Shown: piece after piece, positions 16,766 through 24,556 of the stretch
Layout: every line of letters begins with the position of its first letter
Numbering within the stretch: the stretch's first letter is position 1
Origin: a virus
Length of the DNA: 64,000 nt
IMG/VR virus record: IMGVR_UViG_3300031857_000076
Coordinates: 27,626 to 91,625 of that record
Strand: one strand, 5' to 3'
Position numbers and translations under genes: made by a program
The notes under the pieces: model-generated
Database searches by the model: none
The model's input: only the letters and a program-made list of their open reading frames with translations
Told to the model about the DNA's origin: nothing

Positions 16766-17953
16766 ATGATAAAATTGATTCCTTTTGCGAATTTAAACTT
16801 AAAAGAAATTAATAAAGCCTCTTTAAGAGTATGGTATAGCGATCATGATTATGAAGATTTATTTTTAGACCCTAGCAAAATTAGGCAAGATCATTTTCAA
16901 ATGCCCAAGAAAGAATTTGACAAATGTGCATTTTTGGTATTAATCGTAGAATACAAAGATGGGTCAATTCAAAAATTTAGAAGAAGCGATAAATATGAAT
17001 GGCTTAATGGCCAAAAACCCAAGAACATTCAGTTCTATTTAAGAAAGAATGAAAACTCTTTTTATGATGATAGCGATTTTGGCAAAAAAACCGTTTTAAA
17101 AATACTAGACGCTCGCTTCTCAAAAATTCAAAATTGCTCAAAAGAAACGGTTGGAACTAAAAATTTAATATACTATGCTGTTGGCGGAGATTTAAATTAT
17201 CTAAACTTATTAGACACTTCCATTAATTCGATTGTTGATTTAGCAAGCGAAAAGAGTTTTGAGTTTTTATTTATATGCCCCGAATCTTGGCAATCTAAAA
17301 TTAGAAATTTAGACGGATTAAGGGGTATTAACTATCATTTTCACACAGTAGATGACTCAACTGACGGCGTTGAAATCTCAAAAAATAAAACGAAGATTTA
17401 TGATTTTGATAAAGTTAATGAATTCGCAAAAATTCTTTTTATTGATAGCGATGTGATTGCTATTAAAAATATCAATGAAGTATTTGATCTTGAAATCAAG
17501 AACGGCAAACTATACACAGCATATAGCGAAAAAATTATTAAATTAGATTCTCACTTGGGTCAATATCACGGCATAGTGAAAGACGATGTATTCTATAAGA
17601 GAATATGTGAAAATCAACAAATGCCATTTAATGCTGGTCAGTTTTTATTCATGAACTGCGAGTTGATGAAAGAGCATTTTTATAATGTCAATTGGCTGAT
17701 GAAATCGTGGCCAAGTGAATACTTTTTTGAGCAAGCATTCATGAATTACTATTTTTGCAACTATAATTTAACCGAATATGTTACTTTTAATAGTAAGGTA
17801 AAAATTCATTCCGCCATAGATCAAAACAAATCTAGGTACAATCCTGAAATAAAAGACTCAGATGTTTTGATACATTTCATCGGTCCTTGTTTGGAGCCAA
17901 TCGCAAAATCAAACTTCATCAAAGAATATTCTCATGCCTATTTGTCAAGATAA
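16766..17953 (+). CDS. GT8-family glycosyltransferase
   Basis: 395 residues. The C-terminal 250 residues hold GT8 landmarks: the strand ILFIDSDVIAI with a DxD metal and nucleotide-sugar site near residues 226-229, PFNAGQFLFMN, EQAFMNYYF and LIHFIGP. The N-terminal 130 residues are an added domain without recognised motifs. It should transfer a hexose from a nucleotide sugar, retaining configuration. It directly follows the tail-fibre gene (1-nt gap) and overlaps the sulfotransferase gene by 20 nt, suggesting a fibre-GT-sulfotransferase unit. Confidence 0.82.
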   Translation: MIKLIPFANLNLKEINKASLRVWYSDHDYEDLFLDPSKIRQDHFQMPKKEFDKCAFLVLIVEYKDGSIQKFRRSDKYEWLNGQKPKNIQFYLRKNENSFYDDSDFGKKTVLKILDARFSKIQNCSKETVGTKNLIYYAVGGDLNYLNLLDTSINSIVDLASEKSFEFLFICPESWQSKIRNLDGLRGINYHFHTVDDSTDGVEISKNKTKIYDFDKVNEFAKILFIDSDVIAIKNINEVFDLEIKNGKLYTAYSEKIIKLDSHLGQYHGIVKDDVFYKRICENQQMPFNAGQFLFMNCELMKEHFYNVNWLMKSWPSEYFFEQAFMNYYFCNYNLTEYVTFNSKVKIHSAIDQNKSRYNPEIKDSDVLIHFIGPCLEPIAKSNFIKEYSHAYLSR

Positions 17954-18524
17954 AAAATTAGCTTTTATACATATTCCGAAAACTGCTGGAACCACAATTG
18001 AAACAGCTTTGGGCATGAAAACTATTAATAATTTCTATAATGAATATAAGTTCAAACACTATTGCGTTTGTCCGCAGCACTTGACATGCGAAGAACTATC
18101 ACATGAAATTGACTTAGCCGATCTTGAACTATTTACAATTGTTCGAAACCCCTATGATAGATTGGTTTCTGAATATAACTATATTCAGAATAACGAATGG
18201 CTATTCAAACTCAAACACGCAACATTTAAAGAATTTATTAAACTAATTCCAAACTTGGACCAAGTAGAGAGAAAATACATTTTTGATGGTCACTTAGAGA
18301 CTCAGAGTTCCTTTGTTAAAGGTTATGAAGACAGAATCAAAATCTTTCATTACGAGAAAATAAATGAATGTTTTGACTATTTAAATTCTAAATATGGTCC
18401 GCTAGAATTTGGACTCGAAAGAAAACCAATTGAGAAAAAAAATATTAAATGGACGAAAGAACTAAAAAAAATAGTTCAATCAGTTTACGCAGAAGACTTT
18501 GATAGATTTAATTATAAAATGTAA
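17934..18524 (+). CDS. Sulfotransferase family protein (2 of 3)
   Basis: 196 residues. FIHIPKTAGTTIETAL near residue 11 is the 5'-phosphosulfate loop, and FTIVRNPYDRLVSEYNYI near residue 67 the 3'-phosphate site; both bind PAPS. HLETQSSFV at about 120 is common in the Sulfotransfer_2 group. Its start lies inside the GT8 gene, so the two are probably made together, and GT8 plus sulfotransferase implies addition of a sulfated sugar. Its stop codon abuts the stop of the convergent gene at 18525 with no spacer or terminator. Confidence 0.87.
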   Translation: MPICQDKKLAFIHIPKTAGTTIETALGMKTINNFYNEYKFKHYCVCPQHLTCEELSHEIDLADLELFTIVRNPYDRLVSEYNYIQNNEWLFKLKHATFKEFIKLIPNLDQVERKYIFDGHLETQSSFVKGYEDRIKIFHYEKINECFDYLNSKYGPLEFGLERKPIEKKNIKWTKELKKIVQSVYAEDFDRFNYKM

Positions 18525-18767
18525 TCAGTTTTGATTTGCCTCAAAAGGCTTAAAGATTACATAATCTGGATGATTGTCTTTTTCTTTATACTTGTTTTTA
18601 AAAACAATAATATTTTGAGTGATTGTTTCTCCGTTTGAGTCTTGCAGCACTATCTTACCAGATAGATATTTGCTATTCTTGCCCTGTTTCAGCCACAGGC
18701 TCCCTAGATTGTTTTTGGACCAATTCGTAGAATTGCTTTGTTGCTTCGATGAAGTCTTTTCGTGCAT
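18525..18767 (-). CDS. Small DUF736-like protein
   Basis: 80 residues. After about 20 low-complexity polar residues, GSLWLKQGKNSKYLSGKI and NIIVFKNKYKEKDNHPDYVIF resemble short DUF736-type proteins of phages and plasmids. The only ATG lies 95 nt inside the upstream gene in another frame; the conserved part starts near residue 20, so part of the overlap could be untranslated if a non-ATG start is used. Function unknown; a nucleic-acid-related role is often assumed for such proteins. Confidence 0.6.
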   Translation of the reverse strand: MHEKTSSKQQSNSTNWSKNNLGSLWLKQGKNSKYLSGKIVLQDSNGETITQNIIVFKNKYKEKDNHPDYVIFKPFEANQN

Positions 18768-18879
18768 GTTTTGGAACCTTGTTGTATTGCTTCTTTAAAC
18801 GTCTATAAACTCTTTTGTTGATAGCGTTATCTTCTGCGTTAGTGATTGCTCTAAGTTGTTTTGCGATTGTTTTTCTCAT
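18673..18879 (-). CDS. Small basic phage protein
   Basis: 68 residues, strongly basic N-terminal half (RKTIAKQLRAIT, KRVYRRLKKQYNKVP). The KRVYRxLKKxYN core is common in short proteins of large phages, function unknown. It overlaps the GNAT gene start by 4 nt and the next gene by 95 nt out of frame. Possibly nucleic-acid binding by charge alone. Confidence 0.6.
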   Translation of the reverse strand: MRKTIAKQLRAITNAEDNAINKRVYRRLKKQYNKVPKHARKDFIEATKQFYELVQKQSREPVAETGQE

Positions 18880-19331
18880 ATTCTTTTGATATACGATTCT
18901 GAATCTTTTTTAAAACCCATTTTTTGATAAATTTTCTTTAACTTATTAGATGTTGGATAGTTTTCAACACAGTTCATGATAACATATTCTATGCCTCTTT
19001 TTTGGGCAAATTTAATTGCTGTCTTGTATAAGGCAAATGATTTTTTTGGATTTTTACTAACCCAACAATATTCAGTAAACATTCTTTTGCCTAAAAATGG
19101 ATGCATACCATCCATAAACATAATTAAGCCATCCACTTGATTATTTTCAAAATTTGCCCAACAGTGAATACTATTATTTAGTAACGCTGGATGAGCAAAT
19201 GAATCAATGACACATTGAGGATTGATCGGCAAATATGCGTGTCCATATTTGGAGTTTTCCTCTTTAAAAATAGACTCTAAATCTCTGAAAGCTTTTTCAA
19301 ACTTTTGAGCAGATATGACTTTTTCAATCAT
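18876..19331 (-). CDS. GNAT-family acetyltransferase
   Basis: 151 residues with a clear GNAT layout: VDGLIMFMDG (strand 4), a substrate segment, then ALYKTAIKFAQKRGIEYVIM and LKKIYQKMGFKKDSE at the C-terminus, the usual strand-5/helix-4 ending. It should acetylate a small molecule or protein amine. It overlaps the upstream gene by 4 nt. Together with the GNAT at 7078 it may N-acetylate amino sugars in the phage glycan (inference). Confidence 0.7.
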   Translation of the reverse strand: MIEKVISAQKFEKAFRDLESIFKEENSKYGHAYLPINPQCVIDSFAHPALLNNSIHCWANFENNQVDGLIMFMDGMHPFLGKRMFTEYCWVSKNPKKSFALYKTAIKFAQKRGIEYVIMNCVENYPTSNKLKKIYQKMGFKKDSESYIKRI

Positions 19332-20062
19332 TTTGTCACAAGGGACAATAGCTTACGGCTTTCTTTAATTGGAATATCTTCGAAAGAGTTCCAATTTGCA
19401 GCCTCTTCATTCTTATAGGTTTCGTCTTTCCACATCTTCCTCAAATGCTTTTTGAAAGCTTCAAAATCTGCGCAGCCAAGATTTTGTTTAGCTGCATTCT
19501 TGAGAGCGTTCTGTGGTGTTAGCGATTGAACAATTGCTTCGCTTTCCTCATAAGCGACCTTGTTTTTAGACTTATCAATTTCATCATCACCAACAATATG
19601 AATATTGAGATAATTGCGAACAGCGCGAACAAAAGCGCGATTTTCAGCGATAGTCTCAAGAAACTTAATGCCAAAGCCTGAACAGTTGTCAAACGTGGCG
19701 TTTGCGGTGCTGCTGAAAATTTGGGAAATTCCATTTGTTTCATAGTTTGGCATCCAACGAATTTCGCAAACCGCTGTTGCGTAATTTGAAGATACAGTGT
19801 TAATTGTATAACGAACAGTTTCAAGACCACGAAAACGAGCTAGTTCTTTGATGCCTGCAAGCTTAATAAGAAGCTGATGATCACCAAGACCTTCAATTGA
19901 ATCTGGCATTTGCATTTTACGAGTTTCAAACCAATCCTTGTTAGGATATAAATGCTCTGGTTTGATCATTGCTCGCCAGTTAATTGAGCCGTCTTCATTG
20001 AATTTATATTCAACGCCTTCGATAAGGCCCATTTCGTTACGCTTGTATTTGTTAGGATTCAT
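19328..20062 (-). CDS. Conserved phage protein, possible single-strand annealing/recombination function
   Basis: 244 residues. The central region (GIKELARFRGLETVRYTIN, then FDNCSGFGIKFLETIAENRAFVRAVRNYL, read in parts) resembles the conserved helix of annealing proteins where an AExRAxxRAxR pattern precedes a small C-terminal tail. I do not recognise a definite family. It lies among glycan genes, overlapping the GT9-like gene end by 11 nt. Treat the annealing idea as a lead only. Confidence 0.45.
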   Translation of the reverse strand: MNPNKYKRNEMGLIEGVEYKFNEDGSINWRAMIKPEHLYPNKDWFETRKMQMPDSIEGLGDHQLLIKLAGIKELARFRGLETVRYTINTVSSNYATAVCEIRWMPNYETNGISQIFSSTANATFDNCSGFGIKFLETIAENRAFVRAVRNYLNIHIVGDDEIDKSKNKVAYEESEAIVQSLTPQNALKNAAKQNLGCADFEAFKKHLRKMWKDETYKNEEAANWNSFEDIPIKESRKLLSLVTK

Positions 20063-21215
20063 AAATAAAATAGTGATCTAAATCTGTCCAGAATGATTCA
20101 TTATAGATCACATCTGATGCTCTGTCAACAAAAACTTGATCACAATCAACATGAGCTTTGGAAGGATAACGCTTGCCGCTGGAAAAAATATCCTTTTTGG
20201 TCAAAAATTTCAAATTTGGAATTTGAGATAGCTCACTTACTCTTTCTTGATTTGGTGGTTCGTCAAGTTCAACTCTAAAATCAAAATAAAAATTACGAAT
20301 CTCTGCTAACTCTTCTTTATTTTTAGTTGAACAAGAAATATCTAAACCCAAGTTCTTGACTGATTCTAAATATTCTTTGGAAAAGTCTTTTGTGTTTTGG
20401 ATTTGAAAAGTGATTTTTTTGATATTGTTTTTGCACTGAGCTAAGAGATTAGTCTCAATTGGTTGACTCGCTATAACGTGGCAAGCATAGTTTGAGCACC
20501 AAGCAAGTAGATTGTTTTCATTATGAAAATAATCCATTCTGATATTGATGAGTCTATTTTTTAATTCTTCGGCAAAGCCATAAAAGTCTGGAATGATTTC
20601 AACAACAGCTTGTGAATAAAGTTCGCCAATGAATTTGGTGTTGATGCTTTTTGTGTATGGCACATTTAACAATTCACACACATTTTTAACAACATCTTCT
20701 GGCTTAATGGTATTGATTGATTTGGGCTTTTCGTGATAAGTGTAGCTTGGTTTACGGCCACCGCGATCAGCCTCTAAGATGCGAACTTTGCTTGGAGTGC
20801 TCCAATACGGATTGGCATGGCTTGGATAAATGTGAGAGTAAAGAACAACAATTGGCACATCAAAAGCGCTCGCTTGATGAACAGGAAAACTATCAATTCC
20901 CAAATGAAGGCTTGAATTCTTAACAATGTATGATGTTTGCTTTCTGGAGAAACCAAGGAAAGCTTTGTCAACAAGAGGCAACTGAGGATCATCGCCGCCG
21001 CCAATTTGATAAATTTTGTATCCAAGTGGTCGCAGCAAATTCTTCAAAAGCTCAATAACTTCTGGAAAGAACTCATAAAATTTTGAGTCAATTTTGTTAT
21101 CCACATGAACCGTGATATATTTATCGTCAATCACAGGAATGTAGTGGGTGGGGAAAATTGGTTTGCCGATTTTTACCCCTAAACTTTTAGCGTATTCTTG
21201 TATTAAATGACTCAT
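20052..21215 (-). CDS. GT9 C-terminal half fused to an unknown domain
   Basis: 387 residues from ATG 21215, fixed by AAGGAG 6 nt upstream; an upstream in-frame start at 21275 would run into the cupin gene. Residues about 1-190 match the donor half of GT9 heptosyltransferases: YKIYQIGGGDDPQLP, then NSSLHLGIDSFPVHQ and FDVPIVVLYSHIYPSH. The usual N-terminal acceptor half is missing; it is instead found at the end of the protein encoded at 21575-23464. Residues about 200-387 are an unrecognised domain with several Cys. The two proteins may associate to form one enzyme. Confidence 0.7.
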   Translation of the reverse strand: MSHLIQEYAKSLGVKIGKPIFPTHYIPVIDDKYITVHVDNKIDSKFYEFFPEVIELLKNLLRPLGYKIYQIGGGDDPQLPLVDKAFLGFSRKQTSYIVKNSSLHLGIDSFPVHQASAFDVPIVVLYSHIYPSHANPYWSTPSKVRILEADRGGRKPSYTYHEKPKSINTIKPEDVVKNVCELLNVPYTKSINTKFIGELYSQAVVEIIPDFYGFAEELKNRLINIRMDYFHNENNLLAWCSNYACHVIASQPIETNLLAQCKNNIKKITFQIQNTKDFSKEYLESVKNLGLDISCSTKNKEELAEIRNFYFDFRVELDEPPNQERVSELSQIPNLKFLTKKDIFSSGKRYPSKAHVDCDQVFVDRASDVIYNESFWTDLDHYFIYES

Positions 21216-21216
21216 A

Positions 21217-21609
21217 TTAATCTCCTTTTTCAATGCGAATAGAATCGCTATCCTCATGGTGAGTGGAAAACTCAATAATTTCTGAATTTTCCAAAGCTAA
21301 TAGGCGATGCCGCAAACCAACTGGAACATGAAAAATATCTCCTTCATAAAGCTCTTGCATGATAGCTGCATTTATATCGTTGCCAGTTCCATAATAAAGA
21401 ACAACAGAGCCTTTGTTCACATAGAAGGTTTCAGTTTTCTTTTCGTGGTAATGCCAAGAAAGCTTTTTTCCTTTAAAAAGAAAAAGAAGTTTGCCGCAAT
21501 AATCATCGCGATTTACTAACCATTTTTCATATCCCCATCCTTTAGGGACATAGTGTGAAGTTTTGCATCCTTCTTTAATGAAATTGCAATTGAGTTCGGT
21601 CTTTTCCAT
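21217..21609 (-). CDS. Cupin-fold sugar isomerase/epimerase-like protein
   Basis: 130 residues with both cupin motifs complete: G-KKLSW-HYH-EKKT-E-TFYVNK-G (G-x5-HxH-x4-E-x6-G) and G-DIFHV-P-V-G-LR-H, giving a 3-His/1-Glu metal site. The start KGWGYEKWLVN is typical of the single-domain mannose-6-phosphate isomerase type II-like cupins. It could interconvert a hexose phosphate feeding GDP-mannose, which would fit the GMD gene at 35300. It sits between two genes that each hold half of a GT9 enzyme. Confidence 0.75.
   Translation of the reverse strand: MEKTELNCNFIKEGCKTSHYVPKGWGYEKWLVNRDDYCGKLLFLFKGKKLSWHYHEKKTETFYVNKGSVVLYYGTGNDINAAIMQELYEGDIFHVPVGLRHRLLALENSEIIEFSTHHEDSDSIRIEKGD
21222..21227 (-). 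promoter_or_regulatory. Strong Shine-Dalgarno deciding the GT9-half start
   Basis: AAGGAG lies 6 nt before the ATG at 21215, within the last codons of the cupin gene. It shows that this phage uses conventional ribosome binding sites at internal operon genes, unlike the leaderless-type genes. Confidence 0.75.
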
Positions 21610-23464
21610 TATGTTGATAGGTAAAATGTCTTTGTGTTGTGATGAAAGGTAAGAACGCTAGTTCAAAATATCCTTTGTGCTCACCTTGCCCTTCCAAGAA
21701 AAGAAGATTGTCAAAGATTGGCGAATATGGTAAAATTTTGTGAACGCATGGATGCTCATCTACAATCTCAAAAAACTGTGGCAGCGTAATAAAGTAAATA
21801 TGATGGTCTGGATAAAGTTCTTGCAAATTTTCTAGCAACGCATTCACCATTAATACGTCACCAGCAGATTGAGGCATAACAACAGCAATTCTTTTTCCTT
21901 CATCATCTTTATCCAAAACATCTCCAATATCAATTGTTTTGGGTTCAATTTTAGCAGCAGTATTTTTAAAATGATTTAAAACTTGCTCTCTATTAAGGTC
22001 TGATTTGAGCCTTTCAATCCAATGCAAGCAGCCTTGATGATTGCGATCAACTGTTTCTCCAAGAATATTCTTGTATAAGTCAATGATCCATTCACAATTA
22101 TCTTCAATATTTGGAGGTTGATAGTTGGGATTTTTAACTCTCTCTTGAATGCTCCAATCTTCAACAAAAGGCGCATTATCAAACATCTCTTCTAATTGCT
22201 TGCAAACAACCTCAATAGAGCAATGATTGATTACAAAATCTCTGGCCTTTTTGCCAATTTCAGCACGTTTTTCAGGCTTCATATTGTAAACTTTTTCTAA
22301 TTGTTTACAAATGCTAAATGCACTGGTTGATGCCTTAATAAATTGAGTTCCTGGCTCACGATACTCTGACCAATCCAAGGGCAAGCCTCCACTCTCATCT
22401 GTGCAGTAGTCTTCGCCGCAAGAATAATTTGTAACAAGCGTGATGAGTTCAGCGAGTTTGGCTTCTTGAACAGGAATCTCTTGTCCTCCGCTTGTGAATG
22501 GATGACAATAAACATCCATAAGATTATAAACCTCATTCAATTGAGCCTCATTGACTCCATGAACAATATTGGTTGTGGAAACGCTTTTTTGAGCTTTGCA
22601 GTATGGACAGTTCAAGTCTTGGCCCTGATATGGCTTAATTTCGTATTGGCGGCAATTCTTGCAGAAGTATGTTGTTAAAACATCAGAATTGTCAATATTC
22701 TTTTCTCTCAAGAGTCTTGGAATATCCCATCCCTCCATCCAGTGAGTATGAAGCAATAGCTTGGGTTTTGATTCTGGATTTTTTGCTTTGAATTCACAAA
22801 AACCATCTAAAAGATTTGGGACGCTTTTTCTAAGCTGATTGCGAAACACAAACCCAATAATAAAGTTATCTTTGATATTGAATTTTTTTCTCAGGTCGTT
22901 TTTAATTTTTGGACCAAGGTTGTAGAACTGGTTGACATCGAGAGTTCCAGGGAGTGTTCTCACATGGCCATATCCCATCTCTTTTAAAGCCTTTTCTGCG
23001 AACGAGGCCCATACAAGATAGTTCTTGACCTTTGGCGCTGCATCAACAGCGTCAGGAAGGATTGGAAGCGAATCTAGCGTGGTCCAAATGATTGAGGTGA
23101 TGTGATTCCACCAAGGCTTGTCACAAAAACCATTAAAGGCCCAAATATCTTCAATGCCAAGATAAACATCTGGCTTTAATTTTTCAATAGCATTGTCAAT
23201 GCCGTAAGCACCATAATGGGCCGCTCTTTCTTTTCCAGCGTCTCCCTTAATTTGTGCCATGACATTTGGATTTGGCATGGAACCATAGCACTGCCAAGGT
23301 TGAAACTTACAATCTGGCGCATCCCAAGGCAAGCCATTAGCGAATTCTATGAGTTCATATTTGCCAGTTTCATGCAGTTTGCGTAAAATGTTTTTATTAT
23401 TTTTCCCGAAGCCAGTAAAGAGTCGCGAAAAATTAGTATGAAATAGAATTCTTTTTTTTCTCAT
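21575..23464 (-). CDS. GT4-type glycosyltransferase with zinc ribbon, fused to GT9 N-terminal half
   Basis: 629 residues from ATG 23464 (MRKKRILFHTNF), one nt after the upstream stop; an in-frame TTG at 23494 is less likely. The GT-B core spans about 1-440, with FVFRNQLRKSVPNLLDGF and a donor loop PFTSGGQEIPVQEAKLAE. A zinc ribbon (CKNC...CPYC, near residue 270-290) is inserted in the core. From about 540, RIAVVMPQSAGDVLMVNALL to HKILPY is the acceptor half of a GT9 heptosyltransferase. It stops where the donor half should follow; that half is encoded at 20052-21215. It overlaps the cupin gene by 35 nt. Confidence 0.75.
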   Translation of the reverse strand: MRKKRILFHTNFSRLFTGFGKNNKNILRKLHETGKYELIEFANGLPWDAPDCKFQPWQCYGSMPNPNVMAQIKGDAGKERAAHYGAYGIDNAIEKLKPDVYLGIEDIWAFNGFCDKPWWNHITSIIWTTLDSLPILPDAVDAAPKVKNYLVWASFAEKALKEMGYGHVRTLPGTLDVNQFYNLGPKIKNDLRKKFNIKDNFIIGFVFRNQLRKSVPNLLDGFCEFKAKNPESKPKLLLHTHWMEGWDIPRLLREKNIDNSDVLTTYFCKNCRQYEIKPYQGQDLNCPYCKAQKSVSTTNIVHGVNEAQLNEVYNLMDVYCHPFTSGGQEIPVQEAKLAELITLVTNYSCGEDYCTDESGGLPLDWSEYREPGTQFIKASTSAFSICKQLEKVYNMKPEKRAEIGKKARDFVINHCSIEVVCKQLEEMFDNAPFVEDWSIQERVKNPNYQPPNIEDNCEWIIDLYKNILGETVDRNHQGCLHWIERLKSDLNREQVLNHFKNTAAKIEPKTIDIGDVLDKDDEGKRIAVVMPQSAGDVLMVNALLENLQELYPDHHIYFITLPQFFEIVDEHPCVHKILPYSPIFDNLLFLEGQGEHKGYFELAFLPFITTQRHFTYQHNGKDRTQLQFH

Positions 23465-23465
23465 G

Positions 23466-23924
23466 TTATTCTGAGGCTTGGGCTTTTGATTCAAAAATTT
23501 TAACTAGGCAGGTTTCAAGAAACACTCTTAGAGCTTCTGCTTCTGAAAGCTCTACACCCATGCCAAATTTTTGATTGCCGTTGCGAGAAACAGAGAACGA
23601 GAAGGCATCTGCGCCATCTTTCTTTTTGTATCGAGTCCAAGAGATTTGAGTTTTATTTTCTTCAAATGAGTGAAAAGCTTTCCATTCGCCATAAGTGCGA
23701 ATTGCATGAATCAATCCACCAATCTCATTTTCGTTGAGCTTAATGGCTATGGTCTTTTCAGGGTTCTTTTGGTTGCCAGAAAATGATCCATTTTTTGTTT
23801 GCTCATTCCAAGAGAATTGTTGAATACCGTTTACATAAACGGTTGGTTGTCCTTTGGAAGATAGTTGGAAAGAAAAGGCGCAACCAGTATTTTTGCTATT
23901 TGGCTTGTAGAAGGCGAGATTCAT
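23466..23924 (-). CDS. Possible whirly/PC4-like ssDNA-binding protein
   Basis: 152 residues, two beta-rich halves followed by a C-terminal helix (LSEAEALRVFLETCLVKIF). The pattern of an N-terminal sheet (CAFSFQLSSKGQPTVYV), a helix with ELxGLIxAI, an AFHSFEENK turn and a second sheet is like whirly/PUR-type single-strand-binding folds found in phages. No residue is diagnostic. It is followed 1 nt later by the glycosyltransferase gene. It could equally be an uncharacterised phage protein. Confidence 0.45.
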   Translation of the reverse strand: MNLAFYKPNSKNTGCAFSFQLSSKGQPTVYVNGIQQFSWNEQTKNGSFSGNQKNPEKTIAIKLNENEIGGLIHAIRTYGEWKAFHSFEENKTQISWTRYKKKDGADAFSFSVSRNGNQKFGMGVELSEAEALRVFLETCLVKIFESKAQASE

Positions 23925-23938
23925 ATAGGATAGTAAAT

Positions 23939-24556
23939 TTACTGTTTCAAAAATCTATGATATAAAGCAATAGATTGATAATGAACAGAAGTAAATTTAT
24001 CCTTCATTTCTTTGGACCAAGACTCTCCAGTATATGTTGTGGCCCAAAGTTTTTTATCTCTTTCAATTTTTAAGTCAAATTGTTTTTCTACAAAATCCTG
24101 CGCTTCATGGTAACGATCAAAAACAAATACTTTATCAATAGCTAGTTCACCATTAAGGTGAGTGTATTCGTATTGATTAATGTAGTGATTTAAATTCTGA
24201 AATGAGTTCTTTTCATCTGATAAGATGAAGTGCTCCAATGAAGGAATCTTCATGGACGATTTCATCTGGTTATATAGGCTAGTAACCTGATCAAATGGAT
24301 TTCTTAATACAGTAAATTTTAAATAAGAATTAATCTGTAAGAATTTGTGATACTCTGAAATATAACTATGAGGGTGTCCGCGAGGCGTGTTTTTTTCTAT
24401 GCAACACATTGCGCCTCTGATGGTGAATATCTTATAAGAGTCTTCGTTTAAGTTGGAGCTTTCTGGAAGATGTTTTTTACAAATAGCAAATTCTAAACTG
24501 GAACCTCCAGTTTTAGGAATATGCACAAAGATGGTTTTATAGACCGAAAAAAACAT
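23939..24556 (-). CDS. Sulfotransferase family protein (3 of 3)
   Basis: 205 residues from ATG 24556, which shares one base with the stop of the 2OG-oxygenase gene (TAATG); an in-frame TTG seven codons upstream is inside that gene. IFVHIPKTGGSSLEFAI near residue 9 and FTVLRNPFDQVTSLYNQM near residue 80 form the PAPS site. VFVFDRYHEAQDFV toward the C-terminus is typical of the family. Coupling to the oxygenase suggests sequential hydroxylation and sulfation of one target, but this is inference. Confidence 0.87.
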   Translation of the reverse strand: MFFSVYKTIFVHIPKTGGSSLEFAICKKHLPESSNLNEDSYKIFTIRGAMCCIEKNTPRGHPHSYISEYHKFLQINSYLKFTVLRNPFDQVTSLYNQMKSSMKIPSLEHFILSDEKNSFQNLNHYINQYEYTHLNGELAIDKVFVFDRYHEAQDFVEKQFDLKIERDKKLWATTYTGESWSKEMKDKFTSVHYQSIALYHRFLKQ

